Of a stretch of 64,000 nucleotides of DNA, positions 32,661 to 43,739 are shown in pieces (the first letter of the stretch is position 1; every line of letters begins with the position of its first letter). The notes beneath the pieces are model-generated. The model did no database searches and was not told where the DNA came from. It saw only the letters and a list, made by a program, of their open reading frames with translations. Source of the stretch: Triglochin maritima (lineage: Eukaryota > Streptophyta > Magnoliopsida > Alismatales > Juncaginaceae). A program made the position numbers and the translations under genes. The DNA lies in NCBI GenBank assembly GCA_963682175.1, contig OY821775.1:31990053-32054052 (forward strand), read 5' to 3'.

Positions 32661-33415
32661 TGTAAGTAGAATCGAACACAAATCTAGAGGGGGTGAATAG
32701 ATTATTTAGCAAATTAAACTAAACAACGCAGAATTAAAATTAGAAATGTGAGAAATGCAAATCACAAGTCGACTATGGAGATTGATAGAGGTTCGATCAC
32801 ACCACCGTGATCTAGTCCTCTCCTTGAGTTCCGACTGATCCTCTGATCCCTACTCGAGAATTCACTAATCTCTTTGTTTCGGGTCAAAGATAAACCCTCT
32901 TATAATTGGAGCCTTGCGAACACCCTTGCCTTTCTCGAATATCCTCTCACAACCCGAGAGGGAGATTCCTCCAAGCTTTACAACACAGTGGAAAGTGATA
33001 AAAGTAGTTGTACTCTAACTTGAATGCATTCATAGAATTTGAATTGAACTTGGAGTGAATTGATTGAAGTTTGAGAGTTGGTGGACCTTTGACGGCTTAG
33101 AACTTGAGACCATATGATTATGAATGAGTTTTGGCAAGTGGTATTTTGTGTCTCTTAAATGAAGATTTCATAGGCTTCAAAGCAAAAAGAGTCATTATGG
33201 TGGGTTGGTAAAACAAAAGGGGCCAAAAGTTAGGATATGATTTAAGCTCGGGCAGATTTTCGAGCTGGTTCGGTCAACGATGTATCAACGGTTTGCCGAA
33301 ACAAAAGTGCTTCTATATACCGACATAAGGTCGGATAACCGTTTGGTAGCTTCAGAAACATATTTCAAATTCAACCAATATTGGTATCGATTCACCGAAA
33401 ATGGTTCGATTTCAT
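32661..33415 (-). repeat. Sirevirus-like LTR, left part (split by an Athila)
   Basis: It starts TGTAAGTAGAATCG and follows the order of the LTR at 43740. It continues through a GAGGTTCGATCACACC block and then CGGTCAACG/ TTTGCCGA palindrome relics (33270-33400). It stops where Athila LTR sequence begins. The continuation is probably 53447-53930, next to a Sirevirus-type pol fragment. Confidence 0.55.
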
Positions 33416-33734
33416 ATCATTGCATATCTTTGGAGATCCGAATTTAATTTCTTCTTGAATACCTCTCCAAAATAACTTTTTAGTCCTTCTAATTTGCGAT
33501 CAGGTCCCTGACTTCTTATGCAATCAATTGGACTTCAACTTGAGCTTGAATCTCTAGCTAATTGGTCTTTGTGATCCATCTGAGTCCATTGCAAGCGTTT
33601 TAGCTCGAATATTGGTAAATTGCATTGTAACTCCTGAATTCTGCATAGTTGCTCAAAACAATACCTTAGTAGCATTTATTTATATAAAAATAATCTAAAT
33701 GAAAGACATATGATGCAATGTATGCAATGCATCA
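33416..33734 (-). repeat. Truncated 3' LTR of the large Athila
   Basis: About 319 bp nearly identical to 53128-53446, ending GCATCA. The rest of the LTR is missing on the low side. Confidence 0.88.
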
Positions 33735-34859
33735 AATACCCCTACACCTAGATTTTGCTAGTCTCGAGCAAAACAAAACATGAAAAATATATGTATGAAA
33801 GCAGGAAAATCCTAACTTACTTTCGTAGGAATCACGGTTGCACTTAGCATGTGCAACAAGCCTTTAAACCCCTAAGTTTCCTTGGAGGACGAGTTTTGTC
33901 TCGTGAGGGTTTCAGTTCACACACCCACAAAGTCTTAATTCAATGTTTCATTAATAACTCTCAATATCTCCACCTCAACCTTATACATCTCACTTAGAAT
34001 TCTTGCATGCTCATAATATAAATCTAACTCATAAAAATTCTAACTTGGTCTTTGTTCCTCCACATTCACACCACTAACCCTTCTACACATGTTATCACTT
34101 GAATTATTTTGCACGCCTCCTCTGGTGGTGAAGTATCATTTGGATCAACCATGGCATGGATCATTCTTTTAACTATGGGCCTTGAGTAATAATTCCCCGA
34201 GATTCAACATATTTACTTTATTTGACACTTTTACCCTTTTGCGTTCGTGTAGCGAGTTTGGTCGATAATCCCGAGCTGGCAGACTCAAGGTACCGGGTTT
34301 CAAGATACCCTACGGACCAATGACTCGAACGCTTGGGCTTTTGTAATCATTTTGCAAGATGTGCTTTTCTCACTTTTATTCCCCTTTCCTCAAGGCTTAA
34401 TTGTTATCAGAAGTCCACACTTCCTGGTATATTTTCCTCAACCTCTGCTTTTTATCAACCACTTCAAAGATTCGATTCATCCAATTTAAGTGCATACATG
34501 TCTTAAAGGGTAATGAGTTATTTCTTTGGAACTTAGATTTATGTCATAATTTCTACAAGCAGAACTATATAATAAGGAACAAAAGCTCAATGCAATTTGT
34601 ACTCGGGTTTTGGTGGTTCAATCTTGAGCTATGTTCGTCAAGCTATGTCATCTTGAGCTTTGGAACTTAGATTTATGTCATCTCACCTCAAGCTATGTCG
34701 TGAAACATTGATTTTTTTTTAAAATAAAAACAAAACATATAGGTAGATAACTAGTCACCCCCCTACACCTATTTTATGCATTGTCCTCAATGTATGCAAA
34801 ATTAAATAGTATAGGACATGCAAGAAAAATAAAGTTACCGCCTTCGGGATGACGACTCT
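33735..34859 (-). other. Athila 3' untranslated region with PPT
   Basis: The PPT lies next to the LTR (minus, TAGGTGTAGGGGTATT, about 33735-33752). The first 180 bp and the block around 34755-34800 (ATTGAGGACAATGCAT then a G-rich tract) are conserved with the Athila derivative at 17560-18840. The rest, about 900 bp, holds nothing recognisable. Confidence 0.6.
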
Positions 34860-34989
34860 CCACGGTCGGAGAGTGATTTTTTCAGTTTGCTATTGAGGCG
34901 CTTCATCCCGCCCCACATTCGGGACCTATGCTCGTCAGAGTTTTCCGGGGTTGACTGAGCCCAGAATGTTGCGGAGTCTTCAGACGACT

Positions 34990-35709
34990 AACTTGATTGC
35001 ACAACATCCTCCATTTCTGGAGGTGTCCACAGGTCCGCTATAGTGCCATGGGAGGAGGATGTCTCTCGTTCCACCGTACAAGGGAGCATGTCGGCTTCGT
35101 ATACCCAGAAAGACTCATAGGCCATGAAGGCTTGCAGATAGTGGTGACAAGGCAGGGCAGAGGTTGGGAGTTGCGTTGGTGGCCTTCTCCAATCGTGGTC
35201 AGAAGCCGTCGGCAAATACAGTAAGTGCGATCATGGGTCATCAGGGAGTGAACGATGCCCATCTCAACGGTGCGAAAAGAAGTGTTGTGGGTATTACTCG
35301 TGACGTTTTGGCATGCCCACCTACATGCTGTAAAGACATTCTGGTACATGGATGTGCCCTTGATACCCCGATCACGACTCAGCACACAATCTGGTCCCAT
35401 GAGTGACCGATAGAAACTGAGTTCCTCGGATGACAAAGTGGAGGCCCCTTGTGGTATGTCAGTCAAGTTGGAGATGATGTGGAGGTCAATCGCCCAGACT
35501 TTGTTTCTTCAATTCAGTAAAATGTACCCACTGTCCAGGTCTATGTTAGTGATACTGCTATAGAACTCCTCCACTAAGCTGGGGCAGTACACATCATTGT
35601 TATTATGGACCAAGTAGCTCCAACTCCGTGCTATGATTTCGTCGTAAAAGTGGGTGCCGTTTTGATCACTAACAAGCAACGGGTGGAAGTTCTTCTCGGG
35701 AAACACCAT
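34990..35709 (-). pseudogene. Athila env-like (ORF after integrase) remnant
   Basis: Two open pieces (35509-35709 and 35038-35466) lie in different frames between integrase and the 3' untranslated region, the position of the Athila env-like ORF. The first (FYDEIIARSWSYLVHNNNDVYCPSLVEEFYSSI) resembles the W..L....Y..LV.EFY pattern of Athila ORF proteins. No signal peptide or membrane segment was recognised. Damaged by at least one frameshift. Assignment rests on position and weak similarity. Confidence 0.5.
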
Positions 35710-35845
35710 GGTGATAGAATATTGCTAAAGTGGTATGCGTTAGATTTAGAAAAATAAGTCATGTACTTCCACCGTTTTCCAAAATAAGTCATGTACCATT
35801 TTTTTGAATTTTTTTTGTTTTTTTTTGTTGAGAAATAAACTAAAC

Positions 35846-37288
35846 TTAATCAGAATGAGGAATTGTGTGTAAAAACACGACTTCCTCTACAACATTGGAG
35901 GGACGATTTAAGTAAGGCTTCAATCGATGCCCGTTAACTTTAAAGTTTTCACCGTTCTCCAGATTACAAATCTCGACCGCTCCGTGAGGGAAAACGGTTT
36001 TGATCTTGAAAGGGCCGGTCCAACGACTCTTGAGTTTGCCGAAAAAGAGATGAAGGCGAGAGTTATAGAGAAGGACCAACTGTCCAGGAGAAAAAGATTT
36101 CCTAACGATGGATTTATCATGAAAAACCTTGGTCTTTTCCTTATAAATTTTAGCATTTTCATACGCCTCATTTCTTATTTCCTCAAGCTCAACTAAATCC
36201 AATTTTCGAGCATTACCGGCTGCCTCTAAATCCATATTCACTTGCTTAATAGCCCAAAAGGCTCTATGCTCCAATTCGACCGGTAAGTGGCACGCTTTTC
36301 CATAGACTAACCGGTAAGGGGACATTCCTAAATTGGTCTTGAAAGCGGTCCGATAGGCCCAGAACGCATCATTAATTCTTACAGACCAATCCTTACGTGA
36401 GGCATTAACCGTTTTTTCCAGAATTTGCTTGATTTCTTTATTGGAAACCTCAACTTGTCCACTTGTTTGAGGGTGATACGGGGTAGCTAACTTATGAGTT
36501 ATGGAATATTTTCTCATCAAAGCTTCAAATGATCGATTACAAAAATGAGTACCCCGGTCACTGATAATGGTACGTGGAGTACCGAATCGGGAGAAAATAT
36601 TCTCCATCAGAAATTTGACAACAACTTTGTTGTCATTGGATTTTGTGGGGATAGCCTCAACCCACTTGGACACATAGTCCACAGCTAGCAAGATATACTC
36701 CTTCCCAAAAGACATTGGAAACGGGCCCATAAAATCGATGCCCCAAACATCGAAGATATCAACTATGAGAATAGGATGCAGAGGCATCATGTCTCTACGA
36801 GAGAGTTTTCCTAGCATTTGACATCTAGAGGAAGAATTACAAAATGCAAATGCATCCTTAAATAGGGTGGGCCAATAAAATCCACACTGTAAAACTTTGG
36901 CCGCGGTTTTCTTAGCTCCAAAATGTCCTCCACATGTTTGGTCATGACAAAAAGATAGAAGACTTGCAAATTCCTCCTCAGGAACACATTTCCTAAGGAT
37001 TTGATCCGAACAATATTTGAAAAGATATGGGTCATCCCAATAAAAATTCTTCACTAGGGACCTAAATTTGGCTTGATCGTTCTTAGAGCATTCAGTCGGG
37101 GTCACACCAGTTACTAAGAAATTGACTATATCGGCGAACCATGGTTCGCCAGACACAACCATAATTTGTTCATCCGGAAAGTTCTCATTCACTGGTGTGT
37201 TATTCACTGGGCTAAGAGGAATTCTAGACAAGTGGTCGGCGACTACATTTTCACAACCCTTTTTATCACGGATTTCAACATCAAATTC
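35846..37288 (-). pseudogene. pol: Athila integrase (separated from RT by one stop)
   Basis: A 461-codon open stretch (35846-37231). It has the HHCC-type zinc region ([15 protein letters not shown]), the catalytic core beginning [11 protein letters not shown] with [23 protein letters not shown] and the [16 protein letters not shown] glutamate helix, so the D,D,E residues are present. A C-terminal domain with [26 protein letters not shown] follows. No chromodomain, as expected for Athila. It reads in the same frame as RNase H, separated only by a TAA at 37289-37291. Confidence 0.9.
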
Positions 37289-39299
37289 TTACAGTAGTAG
37301 GATCCAGCGCAATAAACACGGCTTAGCAACCTTTTTGTTCACTAAATGTCTTATGGCCGCATGATCCAGGTAAATAATCACATGTGTGCCTATCAAATAT
37401 TGTCTAAATTTTTCCAAGGCAAAAATGACTGCTAGAAATTCTTTCTCGGTTACCGTATAGTTCAATAGGGTGTCATTCAATGTTTTACTAGCATAATATA
37501 TCACGTGATGTTTCTTTTCAATTTTCTGACCCAACACCGCTCCTATGGCGTAATCCGATGCATCACACATTATCTCAAAGGGTTGGGTCCAATCGGGTGA
37601 ATGAATAATGGGTACCGACGTCAATTCCCTCGTAAGGTGGTTAAAGGACTCCAAACATTTATCCGAAAATTCAAACTTAGAGTCCTTCGCTAATAATTCA
37701 GTCAATGGTCTAGCCACCTTACTAAAGTCCTTGATAAACCTTCGATAGAATCCGGCATGCCCTAAAAATGAACGAATCTCTTTGACATTTGTTGGTGGAG
37801 GGAGATGCTTAATCAAATCCACCTTGGCTTTATCCACTTGAATGCCATCCTTCGACACAATGTGACCAAGTACTATTCCATTCTTAACCATGAAATGACA
37901 TTTTTCCCAATTTAAGGTCAAGTTCTTCTCCTTACACCTTACTAGTACTAATTCCAAATGGTTCAAACAATTGGCAAAAGTGGGACCAAAGACAGAGAAA
38001 TCATCCATGAAAATTTCCATGAAATTATCCACCATATCAGATAAGATGCTAACCATACATCTTTGAAATGTGGCAGGAGCATTGCACAAGCCAAAGGGCA
38101 TGCGACGGAAAGCAAATGTGCCGAATGGGCACGTGAAGGTAGTTTTCTCCTGATCCTCAGGAGCGATAGGAATTTGGTTATAGCCGGAATATCCATCAAG
38201 AAAACAATAATACTCATATCTGGCCAACCGTTCTAGCATTTGATCTATGAAAGGAAGAGGGAAGTGGTCCTTACGGGTTGCAGAATTCAGTTTCCTATAG
38301 TCAATGCAAATCCTCCACCCGGTTTGGATACGGGTCGGGACTAACTCATTCTGCTCATTCTCAACTACAGTGACTCCAGATTTCTTAGGGACAACCTGAA
38401 CAGGACTAACCAAAGCACTATCGGATATAGGGTATATAATTCCATTGTCCAACCACTTAAGTATTTCCTTTTTGACCGCCTCAGTTAGGACCGAGTTAAG
38501 CCGCCTTTGCGGATCCCTACGGGGTTGAGTATTATCATCCAAATGGATCCTATGTTGGACTATAGATGGGCTAATCCCCTTGATATCGGCCATGGTCCAT
38601 CCAATAGCTTCTTTATTCCTACTGAGGACTCTCAACAATTCCTTCTCTTGATTAGGGGTCAAATCCGATGCTATGATAACTGGGAGGGTGGATGAGGGTC
38701 CTAAAAATGCATACTTCAGTGTAGTAGGGAGAGGGTTCAACTCTAGTGATGGTGGTTCTTGTAGTGAGGGTTTGGATTGAGGTCTTGGTTCGGCTAAAAG
38801 TCTACCTAAGGCTGACCAATTGGGTGAAGATTGATTCGAACCTATATGATTGATTTGGTCACAAATTATGGCCTCACCACTCTGGTTCTTTTGAAAATCA
38901 ACTTCATCCAATTGGGTGAAATTTAAGTAATCCGAAATCAAATCATCCTCACTACAATCCTGAACATAATTCAATTCACTCGATTCATCAGAGAAAATTC
39001 CAGGTTGCTTTCCTAAGTTAATAATATTTAGCTCAACAGTCAAATTTCCAAATGACAATTTCATCAATCCATTCCTACAATTGATCAGGGCATTGGAAGT
39101 GGCTAAAAAAGGTCTTCCTAAGATCACAGGAATTTGATTGCTAGGGTTAGCAACAGGCTCCGTGTCTAAGACAACAAAGTCCACAGGAAATATGAATTCA
39201 CCCACTTTGATCAGAACATCATCAACCACACCTCTAGGAATCTTAACAGATCTATCAACCAATTGGAGTGTGGTCCTAGTCTGTTTAAGGTCTCCTATA
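37289..39299 (-). pseudogene. pol: Athila protease C-term, RT and RNase H
   Basis: A 657-codon open stretch (37289-39262) read from the protease C-terminus (PVILGRPFLATSNALI). It covers the linker, then RT (GWRICIDYRKLNSATRKDHF, FMDDFSVFG) and RNase H ([21 protein letters not shown]). The stop at 37289-37291 replaces a glutamine codon (CAA to TAA) found in the older copy. The upstream end is cut at 39299 by a gag-only element, and the protease active site is on the far side (43618-43739). Apart from that stop and the insertions this pol is largely intact. Confidence 0.92.
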
Positions 39300-39659
39300 T
39301 GTTGGCTTTTTGGCCTTAATCTTATGTTTTGATGATTTAATCAACCGAATCTTAATTAGAGTAGCACACACTATGCATTGCATATATATTGTATTGTGCT
39401 AACCTCTACAGGTGATCAAGACTCAAGAAAGATGGAAATGAAGTCAAGACATGCAATTAAAGCTAAATCGAAGACATGTAATCTTAATTTCTTTTGAGTC
39501 TTAGGAACAAAGTGTAATTGAGCATACTTGAGCTAAAATGAACTTAATCACATACTAGGTTCCCTATAGAAGTCACACACGAAATTTCACATAATTTGGA
39601 CTTCAATAGATCACCCAAACTTAGACCGGAAAACACCAAAACTTGAATTGCAAAAGTCT

Positions 39660-40170
39660 GCCCACATTCGGTCGACCGCAACATGCCGTTCGGTCGACCG
39701 GATGATCAATTAATCCTGTTTGTGTTTCCCTGTCTAGTTTCGGTCGACCGCACCATATCTTTCGGTCGACCGTCAGATCATATTTTCTCGACCGTTACTT
39801 TTGTCGTATATACCCAACGGTCGTATTCGTATTAATCAAAATATACCCCTTATACATTTTATGTATCGGTCGACCGAGGACCAAGATCGGTCGACCGAAT
39901 GAGCGTGTCCAGACAATCCAGAATCTCCTGTCCAAAATCGGTCGACCGGAAGAACCTGTTTCGGTCGACCGTTCACATATTTGTTGTCAACCCCAAAGTG
40001 CCTGGACGACATCGGTCGACCGAACCCTCTTAGTGTGTTCGACCAATGACTTAAGTTTTCTTAAGTCGTAGCGTTGGGCGGTTGACCGTTGCTTAACCGG
40101 TCGACCGAACTGAGTGTAAAACTGCCTAACGGTCGACCGATTGTCCCGATCCGGTCGACCGAATTCAGCC
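39660..40170 (+). promoter_or_regulatory. U3 palindrome array (TTCGGTCGACCGAA type)
   Basis: About fourteen copies of CGGTCGACCG, many extended to the 14-base palindrome, within 510 bp. The array ends about 90 bp upstream of the TATA box. Spacing is irregular. The same arrangement is present in all other LTRs of this family in the window. A clustered binding site for a dimeric DNA-binding protein is the simplest reading. Confidence 0.8.
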
Positions 40171-40257
40171 AGAATTGGGTTCTGAACTTTCTGTTTTGTG
40201 TAATCACACTTCAACTCATACCCAATCAATCCCAACGGCTCTATTCTCTCTAATGCC

Positions 40258-40267
40258 TATATAAGGA
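40258..40267 (+). promoter_or_regulatory. TATA box of the 5' LTR
   Basis: CTATATAAGG, downstream of the palindrome array and about 540 bp before the LTR end, consistent with a U3/R boundary near 40290. Confidence 0.7.
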
Positions 40268-40803
40268 GTTGTAAAACACATTTTAACACAACTCTCCCAC
40301 TACAAACTTGTCCCAAAACAATAGAGAGAATCCCAAACACTCAAAGCCTCAAATCTCCACACTTAGTCTTAATTCCAATCATACTCAAGTGTGCTCAAGC
40401 TTAGAGAGTGTTGCTCCACTCAAATTGTTGTTGTCAAAGGAAGCAAGGACTTCGGTGAAAGCCCGAAGTGTTCCTCTCGGATTGTGAGAGAAGAAAGTCA
40501 AGCTCGCGAGGTTGTTCGCGGAGTTTGTTTTGTAAAAGGCGTTCTCTCCCGGCCCGGAACGGGGAGTGGTTAGTGAAGTCGTGAGCGGAGCTCAGTGATC
40601 CGAGCGGAGCTTGCAAGAGAGGATTAGGACCCGGGTGGGGTGCCGAACCTCTATAAAAATCCCCCGACTTCTTGTGGTTTGCATTTTCTATTCCTTACTT
40701 GCTTGTTTGTTTTAATTCCGCTGCATTTACTCGATTGCTTAAACAAGTAGGTGATTAGATTAAAAAGTGATTAGTGGACCCATAACGCACACGATCCTAC
40801 ATT

Positions 40804-40815
40804 TGGTATCAGAGC
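40804..40815 (+). promoter_or_regulatory. Primer-binding site (initiator-Met tRNA)
   Basis: TGGTATCAGAGC, two bases after the LTR end at 40801; perfect match to the common copia primer site. Confidence 0.92.
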
Positions 40816-40855
40816 CTTGTTAGCTAATTTCTCATACTTAATCGTATTATTTAGC

Positions 40856-42474
40856 ATGGCTTCTACATCATCTAATCACATAGAAGGATTATGCACCACT
40901 AGACCTCCTTTGCTTAATGGGTCAAATTATGATTATTGGAAGAATAGGATGAAGATTTTCCTAATCTCTAATGACCTTAAGTATTGGATGTTTCTCCAAA
41001 ATCCATACACACCACCAAATGAAGATGAATTAGATTCACTCACTAGGCCCAAAATGAAAGAAATTGAGATGAACTCAAAGATCATGAACATTCTATATTG
41101 TGGGCTAAATGAGGGTGAATATAATAGGATTAGAGGGTGTGTTAGTGCACATGAGATATGGAATAGACTACAAATGCATCATGAGGGGGATAGTAAAACT
41201 AAGGAAACCCGCACTAGTCTCCTCATGCATAAATATGAGATTTTTTCTATGCAAATCGGTGAAAACATAAGCGAAATGAACACTCGCTTCACCGATATCA
41301 CTAACTCTCTTTTGGTTCTTGGAAGAAAAATCAATGAAGGAGAGATGACAAGGAAGTTCCTCCGGTCACTTAGCATCGATTGGGAAGATAAAGTCGTCGC
41401 AATTGAAGAGGCGCATGATCTCTCAAAATTAAAGATGGAGGAGCTCATTGGAAATTTGATGGCTTATGAACTTCAAATCAATCATCGGAAGGAGAAGGAA
41501 GCCACCAAGAAGACATCCACCTTGGCATTACATGCAAACTTTGATGAGCCAAGGAGAGTGGAAGAAGAGGACATTGAGGTCCTAGCCAAAGACTTCTTCA
41601 AATACCTCAAGAGAGATAAGGGAGAAAAGAATGAAAGAAGAGGTAGAAGAAGTGAGAAAAGAGAAAAAGAAAAAGAGAGGGAGGAGAGTGAAAATGAGAG
41701 GAGAGAAGGGGAGAAGAAAAAGGAGAGAAGGGAGAGGAGAAATAAAAGGAGAAAAGTAAGAGAAAAGAGAAGAGGTTGGAAGCTCACAAGGCCACTTGGG
41801 ACGATTCATCGTCTTCATCGTCATCCAAATCAACCACACCTTCATCAACAAAGGAATATGCACATATGTGCTACATGGCAATTCAAGATGAAGGAAGTGA
41901 GGTATCCTCTAACTCTTACTCTAGTAGATCACATTCTTGCTCATCTAAATCATATGCTAGTGATAGTTCATGTTCTAAAGAAGAAACTTATTCTTATGAT
42001 GAACTTCAAAATGCATTTCATGATTTAGTTAAACAATATGAGATCATATGTGATAAAAACAAGAATAATAGAAAGTTAATCAAAGATCTCCAAAGCCAAA
42101 TTGATACATGCATAAATGAGAAGAATGAGGTGATTGCTAAATTTGAAAAGAATGCATCAAATCTTGAAAAATTAAAAGCAACACCTATAGATTGTGATCA
42201 ACTAAATCTTCAAGCTTCTAACTTGCAATTAAGAAAAGATTTAGAAAGATTCACTAATGGAACTCATATGCTTAACATGCTATTAGGTAGTCAAAGGCAA
42301 TCTTTGCAAAAACATGGTTTAGGTTACAATTTTAAATTGAAAAACCATGTATCTCACACTACTCTAAATGGTAAGCATATGTTCATTAACCATAGTTCCT
42401 CAAGTGTGTGGGCACCCAAAACCAAAATGGTTTGGATCCGAAAAGCTAATGTTCAAGGACCCAAAATTGTTTAG
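40856..42474 (+). pseudogene. gag: Gag-like ORF with a frameshift and a late stop
   Basis: It starts MASTSSNHIEGLC and is collinear with the intact 529-residue Gag at 27966-29555 (about 80% similar by eye). The frame changes at about 41770, at the end of the K/E/R-rich tract, and the rest continues in another frame (41776-42474). A TAG at 42472 replaces a tryptophan codon of the WVPKS tail. Like its relatives it has no zinc knuckle and no protease. Confidence 0.88.
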
Positions 42475-42839
42475 GTACCCAAATCTACTCTTGTAGGAGC
42501 TTGAGGAGGAGATTGGTGGTGACCGGGTGAGCTCAAGAGTCAAATTCAAGTCCGGTTGCATCACCAAATGAGATTGGAGCTAAATTCGAATTCAACATTG
42601 GTATAAATTCTTATCTATACAATTCATGTTAAAAATTAGCTCTAATCTACTTTCATATGCTTAATTGACATATCATATAATTCAATTCATTGCAAATCAT
42701 ATACCCTATTCATTGCAAATCATTTATCACATCTATTGATTCTAAATGTCAAATTTTAAATGGATGTTAGAATAAGGCTCAAGTTGAAACTTAAATGAAC
42801 TTAACTTGAATCATACTCATTGTTTCCATTTAGCCTTAT

Positions 42840-43128
42840 TGATAGGGGGAGCTTAAATGATATACCTTTTATTAGAGTAATGAAGTGCAAAATTTAGGGG
42901 GAGCAACTTCATTACAAGACATCCAAATTCTATGCTTAAAGTCTTAAATAATTATTATTTTTGATGGATGTCAAAGGGGGAGAGATAATTAATGGGGTAA
43001 CTTGAAAAACTTGATAAAATTTGAACAAAAACTATGCACATCCATAGGGGGAGCATCTATATGCATAGTTTACATATACAATTTTCAAGTATTAAGATAT
43101 CGGTTGCCATCATCAAAAAGGGGGAGAT
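42840..43128 (+). promoter_or_regulatory. Five polypurine tracts before the 3' LTR
   Basis: GGGGGAG occurs at about 42845, 42897, 42976, 43047 and 43117. The last, AAAAAGGGGGAGAT, abuts the LTR at 43129. Confidence 0.8.
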
Positions 43129-43617
43129 TGTTGGCTTTTTGGCCTTAATCTTATGTTTTGATGATTTAATCAACCGAATCTTAATTAGAGTAGCACACAC
43201 TATGCATTGCATATATATTGTATTGTGCTAACCTCTACAGGTGATCAAGACTCAAGAAAGATGGAAATGAAGTCAAGACATGCAATTAAAGCTAAATCGA
43301 AGACATGTAATCTTAATTTCTTTTGAGTCTTAGGAACAAAGTGTAATTGAGCATACTTGAGCTAAAATCAACTTAATCACACACTAGGTTCCCTATAGAA
43401 GTCACACACGGGGAGTGGTTAGTGAAGTCGTGAGCGGAGCTCGGTGATCCGAGCGGAGCTTGCAAGAGAGGATTAGGACCCGGGTGGGGTGCCGAACCTC
43501 TATAAAAATCCCCCGACTTCTTGTGGTTTGCATTTTCTATTCCTTACTTGCTTGTTTGTTTTAATTCCGCTGCATTTACTCGATTGCTAAAACAAGTAGG
43601 TGATTAGATTAAAAAGT
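43129..43617 (+). repeat. Internally deleted 3' LTR
   Basis: It matches 39300-39580 and then 40558-40757 of the 5' LTR. The junction is in a short shared ACG word, so the palindrome array, TATA and hairpin are deleted. The last about 45 bp, including the terminal CCTACA, are also gone. Confidence 0.88.
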
Positions 43618-43739
43618 AGGGAAGCAGATTAACACTAGCACCCAAATCCAGCAAGACCCTATTGATTAAGGTGTTACCAATTACACATGAAATAGTTGGA
43701 CAACCAGGGTCTTTATATTTGATTTGTGTGGGTTGGGTT
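43618..43739 (-). pseudogene. pol: Island of Athila protease active site
   Basis: This 122-bp remnant of the large Athila lies between two gag-only elements. On the minus strand it translates to a piece ending DLGASVNLLP, the aspartic protease active site, preceded by CPTISCVIGN. It joins 39299 on one side and 48879 on the other. Confidence 0.88.

Larger units (their letters stand above)
39300..40801 (+). repeat. 5' LTR of gag-only element 39300-43617
   Basis: A 1,502-bp LTR, TGTTGGC...GATCCTACA. Palindrome array at 39660-40170, TATA at 40258-40267, leader hairpin at 40449-40469. The conserved GTGCCGAACCTCTATAAAAA block is near 40640. Confidence 0.9.
39300..43617 (+). mobile_element. Gag-only Sirevirus-like element with damaged 3' LTR
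   Basis: Plus-strand element: 5' LTR 39300-40801, primer site, broken gag, five polypurine tracts, 3' LTR 43129-43617. The 3' LTR has lost about 980 internal bp and also its last about 35 bp, together with a few tens of bases of the Athila target. No duplication is therefore seen on the right. It is inserted in the Athila protease region. Confidence 0.9.

Noticed and set aside
34990..35709. True viral envelope gene or endogenous virus
   Set aside because: The ORF position fits the Athila env-like region, with no signal peptide or membrane segment seen, and all pol domains are of plant retrotransposon type. No pararetrovirus domains were found.
39660..40170. Regularly repeated palindromes that could suggest a CRISPR array
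   Set aside because: Spacing is irregular, the repeats are short and degenerate, there are no cas genes, and they sit in a plant LTR upstream of a TATA box.
40804..40816. tRNA gene fragments at the TGGTATCAGAGCC sites
   Set aside because: Only the short stretch complementary to the tRNA 3' end is present next to LTR edges; these are primer-binding sites. No tRNA gene was recognised anywhere.
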